NCBI GenBank assembly: GCA_934045075.1 | Contig: OW203727.1 | Span: 24,131,311-24,195,310 of the forward strand | Direction: 5' to 3' | DNA length: 64,000 nt | DNA from: Yponomeuta sedellus | Taxonomy: Eukaryota > Arthropoda > Insecta > Lepidoptera > Yponomeutidae | In this document: piece after piece, positions 33,711 through 44,300 of the stretch | Position numbering within the stretch: position 1 is the first letter of the stretch | Layout of the letters: each line of letters starts with the position of its first letter | Notes under the pieces: generated by a model | Seen by the model: the letters and a program-made list of their open reading frames with translations, nothing else | The model's database searches: none | What the model was told of the DNA's origin: nothing | Made by a program: the position numbers and the translations under genes

Positions 33711-33785
33711 TCTGTATTAGGTACGTGTTTTTAGCCTCCAAATAGGTTTTTAAAATTGCTCTTAGCACTGGTTAGTGCATTAAAA
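33711..33785 (+). mobile_element. Unit F fragment lacking the tRNA-like domain
   Basis: Short piece of leader (TATTCTCTGTATTA) fused to the 3' end (AGCCTCCAAATAGG) and the extra tail. The whole tRNA-like domain is missing between them. Confidence 0.6.
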
Positions 33786-33802
33786 AGAATTTAAACACTT
33801 CC

Positions 33803-33845
33803 ATTTCAGCCTATTGCAGTCCACTTCTGGACATAAGCCTCCCCC
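33803..33845 (-). mobile_element. LINE-C tail fragment
   Basis: ATTTCAGCCTATTGCAGTCC and GACATAAGCCTCCCCCT match the LINE-C 3' end in minus orientation. A more decayed piece lies near 50534-50600. Confidence 0.5.
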
Positions 33846-34433
33846 TATTTAAACACTTAAATCACCAAAAATATTGCCTATTTTTGGTAGTGATATCAAA
33901 AGGTACCTCGGGGTGTCCGTTCACTAGTAAGTAGCAAGTTACTATTACCCGCGCAATTCTCAGCAGGTCCACCCGAGCTCCCCTGAAACCAATTGCCGAC
34001 GGTGGAGACCATAAAAGTCACCTTTTTCCACGCGACGTCACACTTCATTGGACTCACTATCCAATCGACCACCTTTCCAGTCACCTAGCTCTTAGCCCCA
34101 GCTGTAAGACACCGCAGATCACCAGAAGGTGCGGTAAGGTTACTGATTTTACGACGCCACCTCTACGGCACCGGGCAGAAGGGATAAATTTACGACTATC
34201 GAGTTCATGGCCCACTGATTCCCTGCAGCTACCTGACAGCCAGGTATGATTCAGCGCCCAGGCCTTGCCAAGACGGGATTAAAAGTCTAGCAAGTCTCGC
34301 CGAAAAGATTACAGATTGAGTTCATTTCCTTTCTGGGAATGGAATAAATTTTCTCCTACGTTTGTGATCTGCAGAGGCAGTTTAACTTGCTTGGGACTGT
34401 TTTAGGTAGCGAAGAATACTATTTCTTCGATCG
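33846..34433. other. No feature recognised
   Basis: Moderate GC. A 62-codon minus frame is unsupported. Confidence 0.45.
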
Positions 34434-34727
34434 ATATCAACCCATGTATGTCCCCACTGCTGGGGCACGGGTCTCTTCCTGCATCGGAGGAAGGTTAGGC
34501 CATACTCCACCACGGGGGCCAAGTCCGGGTTGGTGGAGGATTGTAAGACAGTGGCGGGCCTTACTGTAAGAAGTTCTCAAGCCGTCCATAAGGCCTCTGA
34601 CATAGCTTAACGACTGCCATTACGTGGCAGCCGGCACCAACAGCTAAACGTGCCTTGCGAAGCACGGAAGCGCTCGGAAAAAATGCCACTAGCGGTAGTC
34701 ACGGGACGGTCACCCATCCTGCACTAT
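34434..34727 (-). mobile_element. 5S-SINE copy, 5' truncated
   Basis: Minus copy whose 5' end stops inside the 5S-like box (GTGCAGGATGGGTGACC), so the first promoter box is missing. The body and the ATATCAACCC end (plus strand) are present. Confidence 0.78.
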
Positions 34728-35165
34728 TTATAATTATATAATTGGCCTCTCTACTAAGCCTCTCTGAGAGCAACTCTCTAAGAGCAAGCGTGTGCCCTGC
34801 AGTAGGACATTATATAGGCTACATAAAAATATCTTGTAAATATGATGTTTTGACTTACGCCTCTATGACTGCAATTTTGTTACTCCGGGCACAGACGTAA
34901 ACTTTAATACAGCGACAGAATCTGTTTGGAAACAAATTAAATGATTAGAAAATTAAAATTTGAATTGATAAAGATAGCAAAAAGGTGTTTGATCAACAAA
35001 TAATTATTTTGGGCAATAGAATAGACATTTAAACATCAATAAGTGGTAAGGAAATCAAGAAAGACTGAAATAGAAATAGCTAGCAACCCGACCACTAAGC
35101 ATTAACTACTAAGAAGACTGGTCCACCTTATATACATCGCAAGGTGGTCCAGTCTAAGATAAGGT
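34728..35165. other. No feature recognised
   Basis: AT-rich sequence between a 5S-SINE and a P element. Confidence 0.5.
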
Positions 35166-35445
35166 AAGAATATTCCTTATTGCACACCAGAGCACATATT
35201 AATGAGTTATATTTAGTTAGAATATTTTCGAGGCTTAATCGCGTAGTAATTCGCGTGAGGGTAGTCTGAAACATCATCAGTCGAAGATGCGAACGGGTGC
35301 CAGCCATCAGTCTTCTCGTGACCACGATGACTGTAACGTCGTCGAAACGTCGAGGTAAACTAACAATAAATCACTACGCGATTAAGTCCCCAAAATATTC
35401 TATGTGTACAAGTCGCGAAAGTTTAAAATTTGTTATAATGACTTA
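35166..35445 (+). mobile_element. P palindromic element with flanks
   Basis: Same layout as the 31917 copy: leader with CACCAGAGCACATATTAATG, inverted end, interior with GTCGAAACGTCGAGG, second inverted end, then TGTGTACAAGTCGCGAAAGT. Confidence 0.75.
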
Positions 35446-35934
35446 TAATATTTATTTGGGACCTGCCTGCTTGGCACTTAATGCTCATAAGCCAGGTTGT
35501 TAGTTATTTCTATTTCAGTATTTTAGTTTTCATCCTTTTAGTGTTTTCATGTTTTGTTTGGTTTGTGCCGATTCTCTAACTCTTGAATGTTAGTACAAAA
35601 TACAAAAATGTTTTATTTAAAAGAAAAATATTACAAGCTTGTTTTACGTTGGTTACCACACTAGATGTAAGTCTGTGCGGTGGTAATCAGAGGAAGGCTT
35701 AACATTAAGATTAGTTGGCGCTTACCGTTTATGGTTTGTTTTAGACACATTTTGCATTTTCAATTTATTCAAAGATTTATTTTGCTTAGCCCTAGTAACA
35801 TAGTATAGTACTAACAGAAAGTGTGTATTAGTGTGTGTATATTATAATAATGAAGCTGAGCCTCTTCTCCCATGATTTAGGTCTGCTAATAATCCAAATC
35901 CCCGTTAAGTAATGTATGTTTGTGAATTTGCAGC

Positions 35935-36050
35935 ACTCGCGGCAATTATGAAGTTAAACATGGTGAGGAAACCGAAGTGATGGAAGTGTCGACATACCTC
36001 AGCGCTTGCCGCAGCGGCCCAACTACTCGTATGAGGCTAGTAGAGAAATG
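35935..36050 (+). mobile_element. T3-like SINE fragment, divergent
   Basis: GGTGAGGAAACCGAAGTGAT, TACCTCAGCGCTTGCC and GCCCAACTACTCGTATGAGG match the 3' part of T3 with decay. Confidence 0.45.
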
Positions 36051-36409
36051 ACAGCTGGAACTAAACAGGCGATTAAGCACGCAAACTAGCGGCTACTTCA
36101 TTAAATCAGCGGAGTCCGCTCCACAAATACCTTTGCACCTATCTGTGGCAGAGGCTTCATTAACAAATCCCTGATCGATTAACCCTCAGTAGACCGCCGG
36201 TAGCTGTTATTCAGAACAAAACATACAGAATACAGATGGTCGTCTTTGTTCTGCTTTTTTTTTGTATTATAAAATACCTACGGATTTCTAACCTCAAAAA
36301 TTAGAAATCGTATTTAAAAGTAGATGAGCAAAAATCAGAAAGCCTGAAATTCAGATTTGCGGCAAGTTGATTTTATTTTTAGTTGAACCATCTGAGGATT
36401 TTATTTAAA

Positions 36410-36515
36410 CACCTGAGTAATTGAAATAGCCAATCCGCGCTGGGCACGGGTAGTAATTAAGCCCATAATTTCCCTCTGAGAGAAGGCTCTCCAGTGGAAC
36501 GTTTATGGGCTACTT
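36410..36515 (-). mobile_element. T3-like SINE fragment
   Basis: CAATCCGCGCTGGGCACGGG, TAATTAAGCCCATAATT and CTCTGAGAGAAGGCTCT resemble the same part of T3 relatives at 20805 and 55120. Confidence 0.4.
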
Positions 36516-37084
36516 AATAAAATAGTTTTATTTATCGCATGTATCAGAGAAGTCGCCGAGCCGGCAGCCGACCTTTCACGACTATCTCGCGCCTACATAT
36601 AGTGCAGGAGCCGTTAGGCCGGGAGTCAATAGTTCAATATTTATGAGGCGAGGGTCAGCCGGAGGATTTATGCCCGGGACAAGTGTCCCGCGTTCAGGTG
36701 CGTGAGTTATGGAGCTGGCGATCTGATGATGCGTGTCACTGACTCCAGGGAGCGAGGGTCCCGGAAGGGCCACTTAGGGGGCGGAAAACTTAAGCTTTCT
36801 TTTTGCGTTGGGCTTAAGTGGACTTTGAATTTAAGGTCGCTGGCGATTCTTTATCGTGCTGAAAGTACTTTCGCATGGACAGCGAAAATACTTTCACATT
36901 TGTTATTTTAAATAGGGATGTCACGCTTAAAATTAGATGTGTCTATGGTTGTAGTAACCACATATTATTTATGTAAATTATTTGTATGTATCTGTTGATA
37001 ATTTTATTTATTCACACTGTTATTGAGGCATGTATTTGGAACCTCTGAAATTAATGTTTTCTATGTTTTTTTTGTACATCTACT

Positions 37085-37235
37085 TCCTTCTCTAATGTAT
37101 TAGTCCAGTTCATCCGAAGGTTGTCTGGAAGAGATCACTTTTAGTGATAAGGCCGCCGTCTGTACTCTTAGGTTAAGAAATATCTGTGTAATTTCCATTT
37201 TTATGTACAGTAAAGTGTTCTCTATCTATCTATCT
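37085..37235 (+). mobile_element. LINE 3' UTR-like fragment with TCTA tail
   Basis: GGTTGTCTGGAAGAGATCAC, AGTGATAAGGCCGCCGTCTG and a (CTAT)n tail at 37220-37237. Forward orientation of the family listed at 20292. Confidence 0.5.
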
Positions 37236-37237
37236 AT

Positions 37238-38047
37238 TAATAGGCTAAGTACTTTACTGAGATAGAGTTCTTAAATTCCAACCATGAGTATTTCTTAAGG
37301 AATCGTGATGGTAATGTCATGTAAATAAGCGTAAGGAATTGTGCTATTTATTTCATTTAACTAATCAAATAATCGCGTTTCGCCCCGTTTTAAATATGAC
37401 ATGTTCATTAACAATCAGTTTTGTAATAGTTATTATAGTGATGCTGGGCCATAATTGATATTTCATTAATCGCAGTTTCAATTAAAAAGGTTAGTTTAAG
37501 CTTCAGTCGATGATTGTTTCGTAAGATCAATTTTGGATTAAAAACAATGGGTCTGGCCTGGAAAATAAAGTTAATAAAATTTCCACTTTTGGACCCGGTC
37601 TCAGAAAAAATGCGCTTCTTCAATTTAAATCGAAAATATACAGGCAATATAACCAAGATGCCAAAGCCACTTAAGTCCCACTCGAACAATGGCTTAACCC
37701 TGAACGTTACTTATTTGGCGGCTGACCACGCCACCCTTCACCGACCTCTCGGAAGGGTTGGCTCGCAATTTGTAGTCAGGTGCTAATGGAAAAAGTTTTA
37801 TAGATGCGGTTATTGACTGAGGGAACTTTGCTCATCGCGCGCTCTATTTTAGTTGCGCTCAACTGCGGGACATGTGGTCAGATGAGCCGGTTATGCGACG
37901 CAAAGTTACTGTAAGCCATAGGTTACAGACTGGATATTGAATTGAATATCTTTGATCTACTGTGGATCTTCGCTTGTGCCCTTCCGTGGAACATATCCAT
38001 TGTGTTAGAGTGTTAAAATAACGTACTTTTGTTCACACAATATAGAC
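37238..38047. other. No gene supported
   Basis: Opposite-strand frames of about 90 codons overlap at 37408-37786. Neither shows a motif or splice context. Confidence 0.45.
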
Positions 38048-38200
38048 GGAAATATTGTGTGAGTTGAAATGAAATGAAATAAAAAATGTTTATTGAGCAG
38101 AATAAAACATGACAATGTATAAAGTAACTCTGAACCCCAAACTAAATTTAATTGTATCTTGGGGCACAGTTCTCCATTCGGGTTAAACTTAAATGTATTA
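38048..38200 (-). mobile_element. LINE 3' tail-like fragment
   Basis: (GAAAT)n then AATGTTTATTGAGCAGAATA and TTGGGGCACAGTTCTCCATT. Reads as an inverted LINE tail. A unit F composite inserted just to its right. A similar piece lies at 48845-48930. Confidence 0.4.
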
Positions 38201-38213
38201 CAGCAAAGTAATT

Positions 38214-38549
38214 ACACTATTTTTATTTTTAATGCACTAACCCGTGCTAAGGAACAAATTTAAAAAACCTATTTAGAGGCTAAAAATAGTGTAATCATGT
38301 GGGTACAGTGATATCGTTCCGATGTTAAACCTAACTGCAAAGTAGGTAGTCGGGGCTGTAAGTAATGCAATTTGCTTAAGTCAGATGTCGCTGCCTGTAC
38401 GTAATACAGAGAATATTGTAAAAATTTCACTGATGCCGTGAGTCGCCCATTGGCTTAATTGGTAGAGCGCTGGTACGGATAGCCAGAGGTTGCGGGTTCG
38501 AATCCCGGCATGGGTGAAATTTTTAGCCTCTAAATAGGTTTTTTAAATA
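38214..38549 (+). mobile_element. Unit F composite (inverted 70-bp tail plus forward unit) with target duplication
   Basis: Starts with the inverted tail ACACTATTTTTATTTTTAAT through AGAGGCTAAAAA, then a forward unit with leader, tRNA-like domain (about 38446-38517) and end TAGGTTTTTT. AGCAAAGTAATT at 38202-38213 recurs at 38550-38561. Left and right termini agree with the other fold-back copies. Confidence 0.88.
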
Positions 38550-38704
38550 AGCAAAGTAATTGTTCCGTAATAAAAATAAAAATTTACGTGCATAGGTACA
38601 GCAAAACTATGATATGGCTCAACTATATTGAAAATTAAATAGACCTACATATAATAAAATATTACATAGATACGAAACTTCTAGTTAGTTAGAGGCAAAT
38701 CGTC

Positions 38705-38815
38705 ATCCAGTCATCATCATCAACCCATTATGTCAACACCGAGGGGTATGGATCTCTTTCTTGAGGAAAGCATAGGCCATACTCCACCACGGGGGCCAAG
38801 TCCAGAGTGGTGGAG
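38705..38815 (-). mobile_element. 5S-SINE 3' fragment, divergent
   Basis: Contains CATACTCCACCACGGGGGCC and a decayed CCCAGCAGTGGGG region. Only the last 110 bp of the element remain. Confidence 0.55.
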
Positions 38816-38904
38816 TCATCCAGTCCCCTTCTTTAATTAAGCTAATTTTTGGCATTTCTATGTCCATAGTGAGATGATTTATACAGTTTCCAGTAACGTC
38901 AGAC

Positions 38905-39112
38905 GCTGCAGTGCCTAGGACGTGGTATTTAGATGGAGTAGGCTAGCCCATCACTTATCCCATCCTAACAGCATAGTAAATAAAATAAAATAAATAAATA
39001 GTCGGCCTATCCCACAAAAAATACAAGTCAATACGTGTGGAGTCAACCAAACCGCGGATTTCGTCACGATGTTTTCCTTCAACGTTAGCGTGTGGTATTG
39101 CTAGACTATCGG
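38905..39112 (-). mobile_element. T3-long fragment
   Basis: CTGCAGTGCCTAGG, a GTAGGCTAGCCCATCACTTA segment, CGTGTGGAGTCAACCAA and GATGTTTTCCTTCAACGTTA match the longer T3 relative seen at 47480 and 57040. Confidence 0.55.
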
Positions 39113-39263
39113 GATAACTCTTAAATATAATGTTGATTCAAGTGTATGGAATAGCTGAATGTTTTCTTGTAGTAAAGTTGTACGCATTGATGAAATTTAG
39201 GATAATTTCTATTTAAGTAATAAAACGTCCTGGATTTTCGTGGTAAAAATAAGTGTTTATTTA

Positions 39264-39470
39264 CGATTTCTGTGGCTTAGCGGTAGCGCGTCTGCCTACC
39301 ATGCAAGAGGTCCCGGGTTCGAATCCCGGCTGGGAAGAAAAAAAACCCCAGGTCTTGGATGTTTACATGTTTGTGATGTCGTTGTTTCTGGTTCCCACGA
39401 CACAGGGTATCCTAGTGAGGGGCCAGAAGCAATGTAGGTATGTGCCTGTATGTAAATGTTATGTTATGAT
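39264..39470 (+). mobile_element. T2 tRNA-like SINE, full length
   Basis: Head CTGTGGCTTAGCGGTAGCGC, B box GGGTTCGAATCCC, body through ACACAGGGTATCCTAGTG, tail TGTAAATGTTATGTTATG. Confidence 0.8.
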
Positions 39471-40021
39471 TTCGTAGTTTTTTAAAGTGATGAAAAAAAT
39501 CACGTAATCGGAAATGTATGAGGAAATTGTCATATGCTTTAGATAATGCTTATGATTCGGTTCCAGGAAAGTTTCGTATAGAATCACTTATGAATAGGAC
39601 TGATTACTGTGATCCTTGGAGCAATGAGTGATCAGCAGGTAATGTAAACCAGTTGGTGTCAGACAGTCTAATGAATAAATGAATTAAAATCTCCAAGAAA
39701 TCAAATAGCAACATTGCTGTGAAACAAACATCCGCTGGAGTACATTCACGCTGGAAAACACATAGAAACATGCGGAAGAGATTTAGGGTAGTTTTTGTGG
39801 CAGCAGAAAGGCAACAAAACTAAAACACGCTGGTCCATTGTTCAACTGAAAAGTTAGCTCCGCGCGTTCGGTTTAACCTGATACAATAGATTTTGTTTCA
39901 CGTTTTAACAATATTCCCCTTCGTTTTGTTGTAGGTGCAGCGAAGTCCGAGCAACGGTTAGTTTTAGCGTGCAAACAGCGGGCTTCGGTTTATTGCAGTT
40001 GGGTCCGACTTATTGAACCAA

Positions 40022-40162
40022 AGTTAGAATATTTTCGGGGCTTAATCGCGTAGTAATTTATTGCTATTTTACCTTGACATTTCGACGACGTTACAGTCTA
40101 TGTGTACAAGTATGTACACTATGTGTAGACTATGTGTACAAGTCGCGAAAGTTTAAAATATG
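40022..40162 (+). mobile_element. P element, rearranged fold-back form with target duplication
   Basis: TTATTGAACCAA at 40010-40021 recurs at 40163-40174. The left end is normal but the interior (TTTATTGCTATTTTACC, TTTCGACGACGTTACAGT) is the inverted right half, followed by short repeats of CTATGTGTACAAGT and the usual 3' end. Confidence 0.78.
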
Positions 40163-40189
40163 TTATTGAACCAAGTATGATATTAAAAA

Positions 40190-40655
40190 GAGTGTTTCGA
40201 CTGGTGTATATTTCGAGCGGCCGATCATGCACTTCCGCTATGAAGGTAATTTTTCCGCTAGGCAGATCGCGTGCCTGGAGACTGTTGTTCATCAGACGTT
40301 GTATTTATTCTACGTAATTTGAAACACTTTGCTTGGGCGATATAGGAATAGTATTTTCTAAGGTTAACACGAGCTGTAGACATAATTAAAACTGTTTTTA
40401 TACGGATTTATGCTCGTTTATTACATTTTTACAATTTTCCAACGTTTCGGCACTTTTTCAGGTGCCGTGGTCCCGGATGACTCTTCCGGGTCATCCGGGA
40501 CCACGGCACCTGAAAAAGTGCCGAAACGTTGGAAAATTGTAAAAATGTAATAAACGAGCATAAATCCGTATAAAAACAGTTTTAACGATATAGGAATGTT
40601 AGAGTTTATAGTGAAAGCGCCGAGTTGACATTTGTTCGCTCCACCTTCGAAACGA
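40190..40655 (+). mobile_element. R repeat copy split by an H element
   Basis: GTGTATATTTCGAGCGGCCG, GGCAGATCGCGTGCCTGGAG and, to the right of the H insertion (40350-40585), GGAATGTTAGAGTTTATAGT and GCCGAGTTGACATTTGTTCG. Confidence 0.6.
40350..40585 (+). mobile_element. H palindromic retroposon with target duplication
   Basis: CGATATAGGAAT at 40338-40349 recurs at 40586-40597. The single-copy lead AGTATTTTCTAAGGTTAACA is followed by 96-bp complementary arms (40386-40481 and 40490-40585) around TCTTCCGG. The insertion splits an R repeat. The centre is longer than in the 26724 copy by a GTGGTCCCGGATGAC block in each arm. Confidence 0.85.
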
Positions 40656-40830
40656 TGGTAGTGCAGTTGGTAGAATACTTGTCTTACATTCAAAAGATCA
40701 TGGGGTTGAGCCCCAGTACATGAACTAATAGCTTTGTATTCTAAACTACGGTAAGAACATTAATGTGAACATGTAATAGCAAGACCATTCGCTGACTGTA
40801 AAGAAAATTAGTTCGAAAGGTAGTTTTTAG
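40655..40830 (+). mobile_element. T3-variant SINE
   Basis: Head CGATGGTAGTGCAGTTGGTA with B-box-like GGGTTGAGCCCC, then ATAGCTTTGTATTCTAAACT and GTAATAGCAAGACCATTCGC. It adjoins the R repeat, as at 51335. Confidence 0.6.
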
Positions 40831-40854
40831 AATTAGATGTAGTATTTATTTACA

Positions 40855-41042
40855 TAATGGTGCATACACTGCTTCTAGCCCCACACTAGGATACTCTGTG
40901 TCACAAACACGTAAACATCCAAGACCTGGGTTTTGTTTTTGTTCCCAGCTGGGATTCGAACCCGGGATCTCTTGCATGGTTACTACCTACCATGCAAGAG
41001 GACCCGGGTCCCATGTGCTACCGCCACGCTACAGAGGTCGTC
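40855..41042 (-). mobile_element. T2 tRNA-like SINE with a fold-back duplication in the head
   Basis: Minus copy. In the anticodon region about 20 bp are duplicated in inverted order (ACCCGGGATCTCTTGCATGG against CCATGCAAGAGGACCCGGGT) around TACTACCT, so this part forms a hairpin that other copies lack. Confidence 0.78.
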
Positions 41043-41285
41043 AATTATTTGTGGTGGAATGCAAAATATTTTGAGACTTAAACCAAGAGACGCATTGGTA
41101 ACAGCACCTTGCTCCGAACAATGCTGCTGTCCGAAAGGGAAACAAACTTTATTTGCCGAAAGTTAAGTGGACGCAGTTTACTTAATACATATATTTCTAA
41201 GCAAGTACACCTGTTGGCTAAGTGGAAGGGGTAAGTTTATTGACAACTTTCATGGTCGTTTCAAAGGTATAATACGAGAATCGGA

Positions 41286-41660
41286 AGCGCTCGTGGCCTA
41301 GAGGAACCGAGTGATTGGAATCAATCACTTGGGTTAAGCAAAAATAGGCGCGGTCTGGTACTGGATGGGTGACCATCTCGTGACTACCGCTAGTGGCATT
41401 TTTTCCCAGCGCTTGCGTGCTTCGCAAGGCATGTCAAGCCGTTGGTGCCGGCTGTCATGAAATGGCAGTCGTTATGCCATGTCAGAGGCCTTAACTAGGC
41501 TTAAGCTTGATAACTTCTGACAGTAAGGCCCGCCACTGTCTTACAATCCTCCACCAACCCGGACTTGGCCCCCGTGGTGGAGTATGGCCTAACCTTCCTA
41601 CCATACAGGAAGAGACCCGTGCCCCAACAGTGGGGACATATAAAGGGTTGATATCAAATC
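41286..41660 (+). mobile_element. 5S-SINE full copy
   Basis: Full-length head and body. The 5S-like stretch includes GGGTTAAGCAAAAATAGGCG and CTGGATGGGTGACC. Flanks AATCGGA and AATCAGGA are only roughly alike, so any target duplication has decayed. Confidence 0.8.
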
Positions 41661-41732
41661 AGGATATTTGTTGCTGTTTGACGAAAGAAAAATTTTTCGA
41701 AAAACAGCTTCGTTTCAGACGTTACTCTGTGC

Positions 41733-41995
41733 TTTTTAGGGTTCCGTTCTCAAAAGGTATAAGCGGGACCCTATTACTAATAGTCTACTGTCCACCTGCA
41801 TCTCACCAGGCGATAGAAACACAGTAGAAATTTTTACTGACGTTTGCCGCCATAGCATTAAATACTAAATAAAATATAAAATAAATATTTAAGTATCCCC
41901 AGAATATTTAGTTGTATATTAATTTCCAAAATAATTAAATAAATAAATAATGGTGCGAGTCCGACTCGCATTTGGTCAGCTGTCACATGGTCGTA
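41733..41995 (-). repeat. Dispersed repeat (GGGTTCCGT / GAGTCGGACTCGC family)
   Basis: AGGGTTCCGTTCTCAAAAGG, GGGACCCTATTACTAATAGT and GCGAGTCCGACTCGCATTTG mark the two ends. Fragments of the other orientation lie at 25935-25990 and 58805-58860. Common in lepidopteran DNA, non-coding here. Confidence 0.5.
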
Positions 41996-42011
41996 GCGTA
42001 GTTAATGTTGC

Positions 42012-42205
42012 TTTTTTAACCAACTTCAAAAAGGAGGGGGTTATTAATTCAACGCGTATTATTATTATTTTTTACTATGTTCACGCATAACTTCATCAAA
42101 TCTTAACCGATTTCGATTTATTTTTTTTGATTGAATAGGTATAGCGTCCCATTGGTCATTTTAATTTGGTGAATATCTGATGAAGACGTTTAGAGCTGTA
42201 GAACG
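42012..42205 (+). repeat. Dispersed repeat (AACTTCAAAAAGGAGG family)
   Basis: ACCAACTTCAAAAAGGAGGG, a T-rich segment, then ACCGATTTCGATTTATTT and CATTTTAATTTGGTGAA. An inverted copy lies at 27290-27484. Confidence 0.5.
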
Positions 42206-42252
42206 GTACTCTCCAACGTACAGCAGCAATTAAGACCTAATGAGGAACATCC

Positions 42253-42614
42253 TGCGCTCGTGGCCTAGGCTAACCGAGTGATTGGAATCAATCACTTGGT
42301 TAAGCAACAATAGGCGCGGTCAGGTACGGGATGGGTGAGCGTCCCGTGTCTACCGCTAGTGGCATTTTTCCGAGCGCTTCCGTGCTTCGCAAGGCACGTT
42401 AAGCCGTTGGTGCCGGCTGTCATATAATGGCAGTCGTTAAGCCATGTCAGAGGCCTTATGGGCGGCTTGATAACTTCTGACAGTAAGGCCCGCCACTGTC
42501 TTACAATCCTCCGCCAACCCGGACTTGGCCCCCGTGGTGGAGTATGGCCTAACCTTCCTGCGAGGCAGAAAGAGACCCGTGCCCCAGCAGTGGGGACATA
42601 CAAGGGTTGATAAC
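42253..42614 (+). mobile_element. 5S-SINE full copy with target duplication
   Basis: GAGGAACATCC at 42242-42252 recurs at 42615-42625, giving exact borders and a length of 362 bp. The head has GGTTAAGCAAC and GGCGCGGTCAGGTACGGGAT followed by GGGTGAGCG. A unit F insertion follows immediately to the right. Confidence 0.88.
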
Positions 42615-42641
42615 GAGGAACATCCATTAATAATAAGCATA

Positions 42642-43297
42642 TAATCATGTGAGAGCTATGCTCGGAGTTTCTCTGAAGGATAGGATTCGTAACGAATGCA
42701 TCCGACAGAGAACCAAAGTTATCGACATAGCTCAGAGAATCAGCAAGCTGAAGTGGCAGTGGGCTGGCCATATCTCGCGAAGAACCGACAACCGTTGGAG
42801 CAAACGTGTCCTTGAGTGGAGACCGCGACTCGGCAAACGTAGTGTAGGACGCCCTCCGACTAGGTGGGATGACGATCTGCGAAAAACTGCAGGCAGGTGC
42901 TGGATGCAGCAAGCTGAAGACAGGGCGCTATGGCGCTCATTAGGGGAAGGCTATGTTCAGCAGTGGACTAGTATAGCCTGACGATGACGATGAATCATGT
43001 GGGTGCAGCGATATCATTCCGGTGTAAAAACCTAACTGCAAAGTAGGTACTCGGGGCTGCAAGTAATGCAAATTACTTCAGCCAGATGTCGCTGCCTGTA
43101 CGTAATACAGAGAATATTGTAAAGAGGTTCGAAATTTCACTGATGCCGGTGAATCGCCCATTAGCTCAGTTGGAAAGAGCGCTGGCACGGATAGCCAGAG
43201 GTCGCGGGTTCGAATCCCGGCATGGGTGGATTTTTTAACCTCTAAATAGGTTTTAAAATTGTCCTTAGTACGGATGACTGCATTAAAAAAAAGAATA
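42642..43297 (+). mobile_element. Unit F single copy with the extra tail, interrupted by LINE-B
   Basis: TAATAAGCATA at 42631-42641 recurs at 43298-43308. Without the LINE-B insert the unit is about 305 bp: leader of about 150 bases from TAATCATGTG, tRNA-like domain at about 43158-43229, then the CCTTAGTACGG tail to AAAAAAAAG. LINE-B at 42652-42992 splits the leader and duplicates AATCATGTG. Confidence 0.83.
42652..42992 (+). mobile_element. LINE-B 3' end, open frame, nested in unit F with target duplication
   Basis: An uninterrupted frame of about 110 codons reads RAMLGVSLKDRIRNECIRQR through HISRRTDNRWSKRVLEWRPR and GRPPTRWDDDLRKTAGRCWM to YVQQWTSIA then stop. The tail is GCCTGACGATGACGATG. 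AATCATGTG at 42643-42651 recurs at 42993-43001. The open frame and matching duplication point to a fairly recent 5'-truncated insertion. Confidence 0.87.
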
Positions 43298-43308
43298 TAA
43301 TAAGCATA

Positions 43309-44288
43309 ATATTTTATTCCAAGTTATTTTGGTGAGGTCCTGATTAAGACTTTCAGAGATGGAAATGAGAACTTCAAATTTTAAGGCATTAATTAAGTTA
43401 AGTTTTAATGTTACAAACACTATGTTTATCAAATACTTTTATTCAGTAACCCATTCTTCGGTATCTAGTGGACATTATTTTAAAGATCAGCTCAAATATC
43501 CCTCGTCGGTGGATTAGGTAGTGTGGCAAGTATTGGTAGAACCACGTCGGAGTTTTTTTCTTTGACTATGCGATATGTTATGCGATTTTCGGCGGCTAGT
43601 TTTATTTACGTCAGGCTAGGATTATTTTAAGCTAGTACTATTGCAGTGACTGAGGTGACCACACGTCTAAAATGAGCTGTATGCGAAAAAAAAATTTTTT
43701 GCAAATGACGCCTGATTTGTTTCTTATTAAAAAAAACAAAAATAAACAAATCGCGTGGTTCCTGCTTACTAGACAACTGAAAACTAGCTTCGCCGGCACA
43801 TGAAGCTAGTACACAAGCCAGGATAGTAAAATCAATGGTGGGGGCGCCACTATCCTAAAAATTAGAACTCCATCGTAACTCGGGCATTAGTGTCCAAGCT
43901 CTTGTGTGATACAGGTCCATCTGCCGGTTTCCGTAATAAAATTCCAGCTGCACCCTTTCAGACAGGTAGGAAATATACTTCGCGCACACAAGAAAAATGC
44001 GCCGGCTAAAAGCCACGCGCTACGTGAGCTCGGGGCCGCAAATCGGTTTAGTTGCGTCTCACACGGTCCACTTAATCGGCACTGAATCATTGTAAGCTTT
44101 TACACTTGACGGCCGAATTTATCGCTCGGCGAGGTGAGGAAAATTGGGTATTACAGGGAAGGCGACGGGGGTTTACTTTTATTGTGTTCGATAGCTTTTA
44201 CGAGGTCTATTATTGCTGTGACGGTTGAACTTTCGACCTTCATAACGTTATTTTTCGTTGCAAGATATTTTCGTAATAATCTCGAGCT
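43309..44288. other. No feature recognised
   Basis: Unique-looking, AT-rich then mixed. Minus frames near 43887 and 44151 overlap the G1 insertion and are unsupported. Confidence 0.45.
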
Positions 44289-44300
44289 AAGTATTCGTAA

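Larger units (their letters stand above)
35446..37084. other. Only T3 traces recognised
   Basis: Apart from T3-like pieces at 35935 and 36410, nothing was matched. 36540-36790 is GC-richer with short frames on both strands that overlap. Confidence 0.45.
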
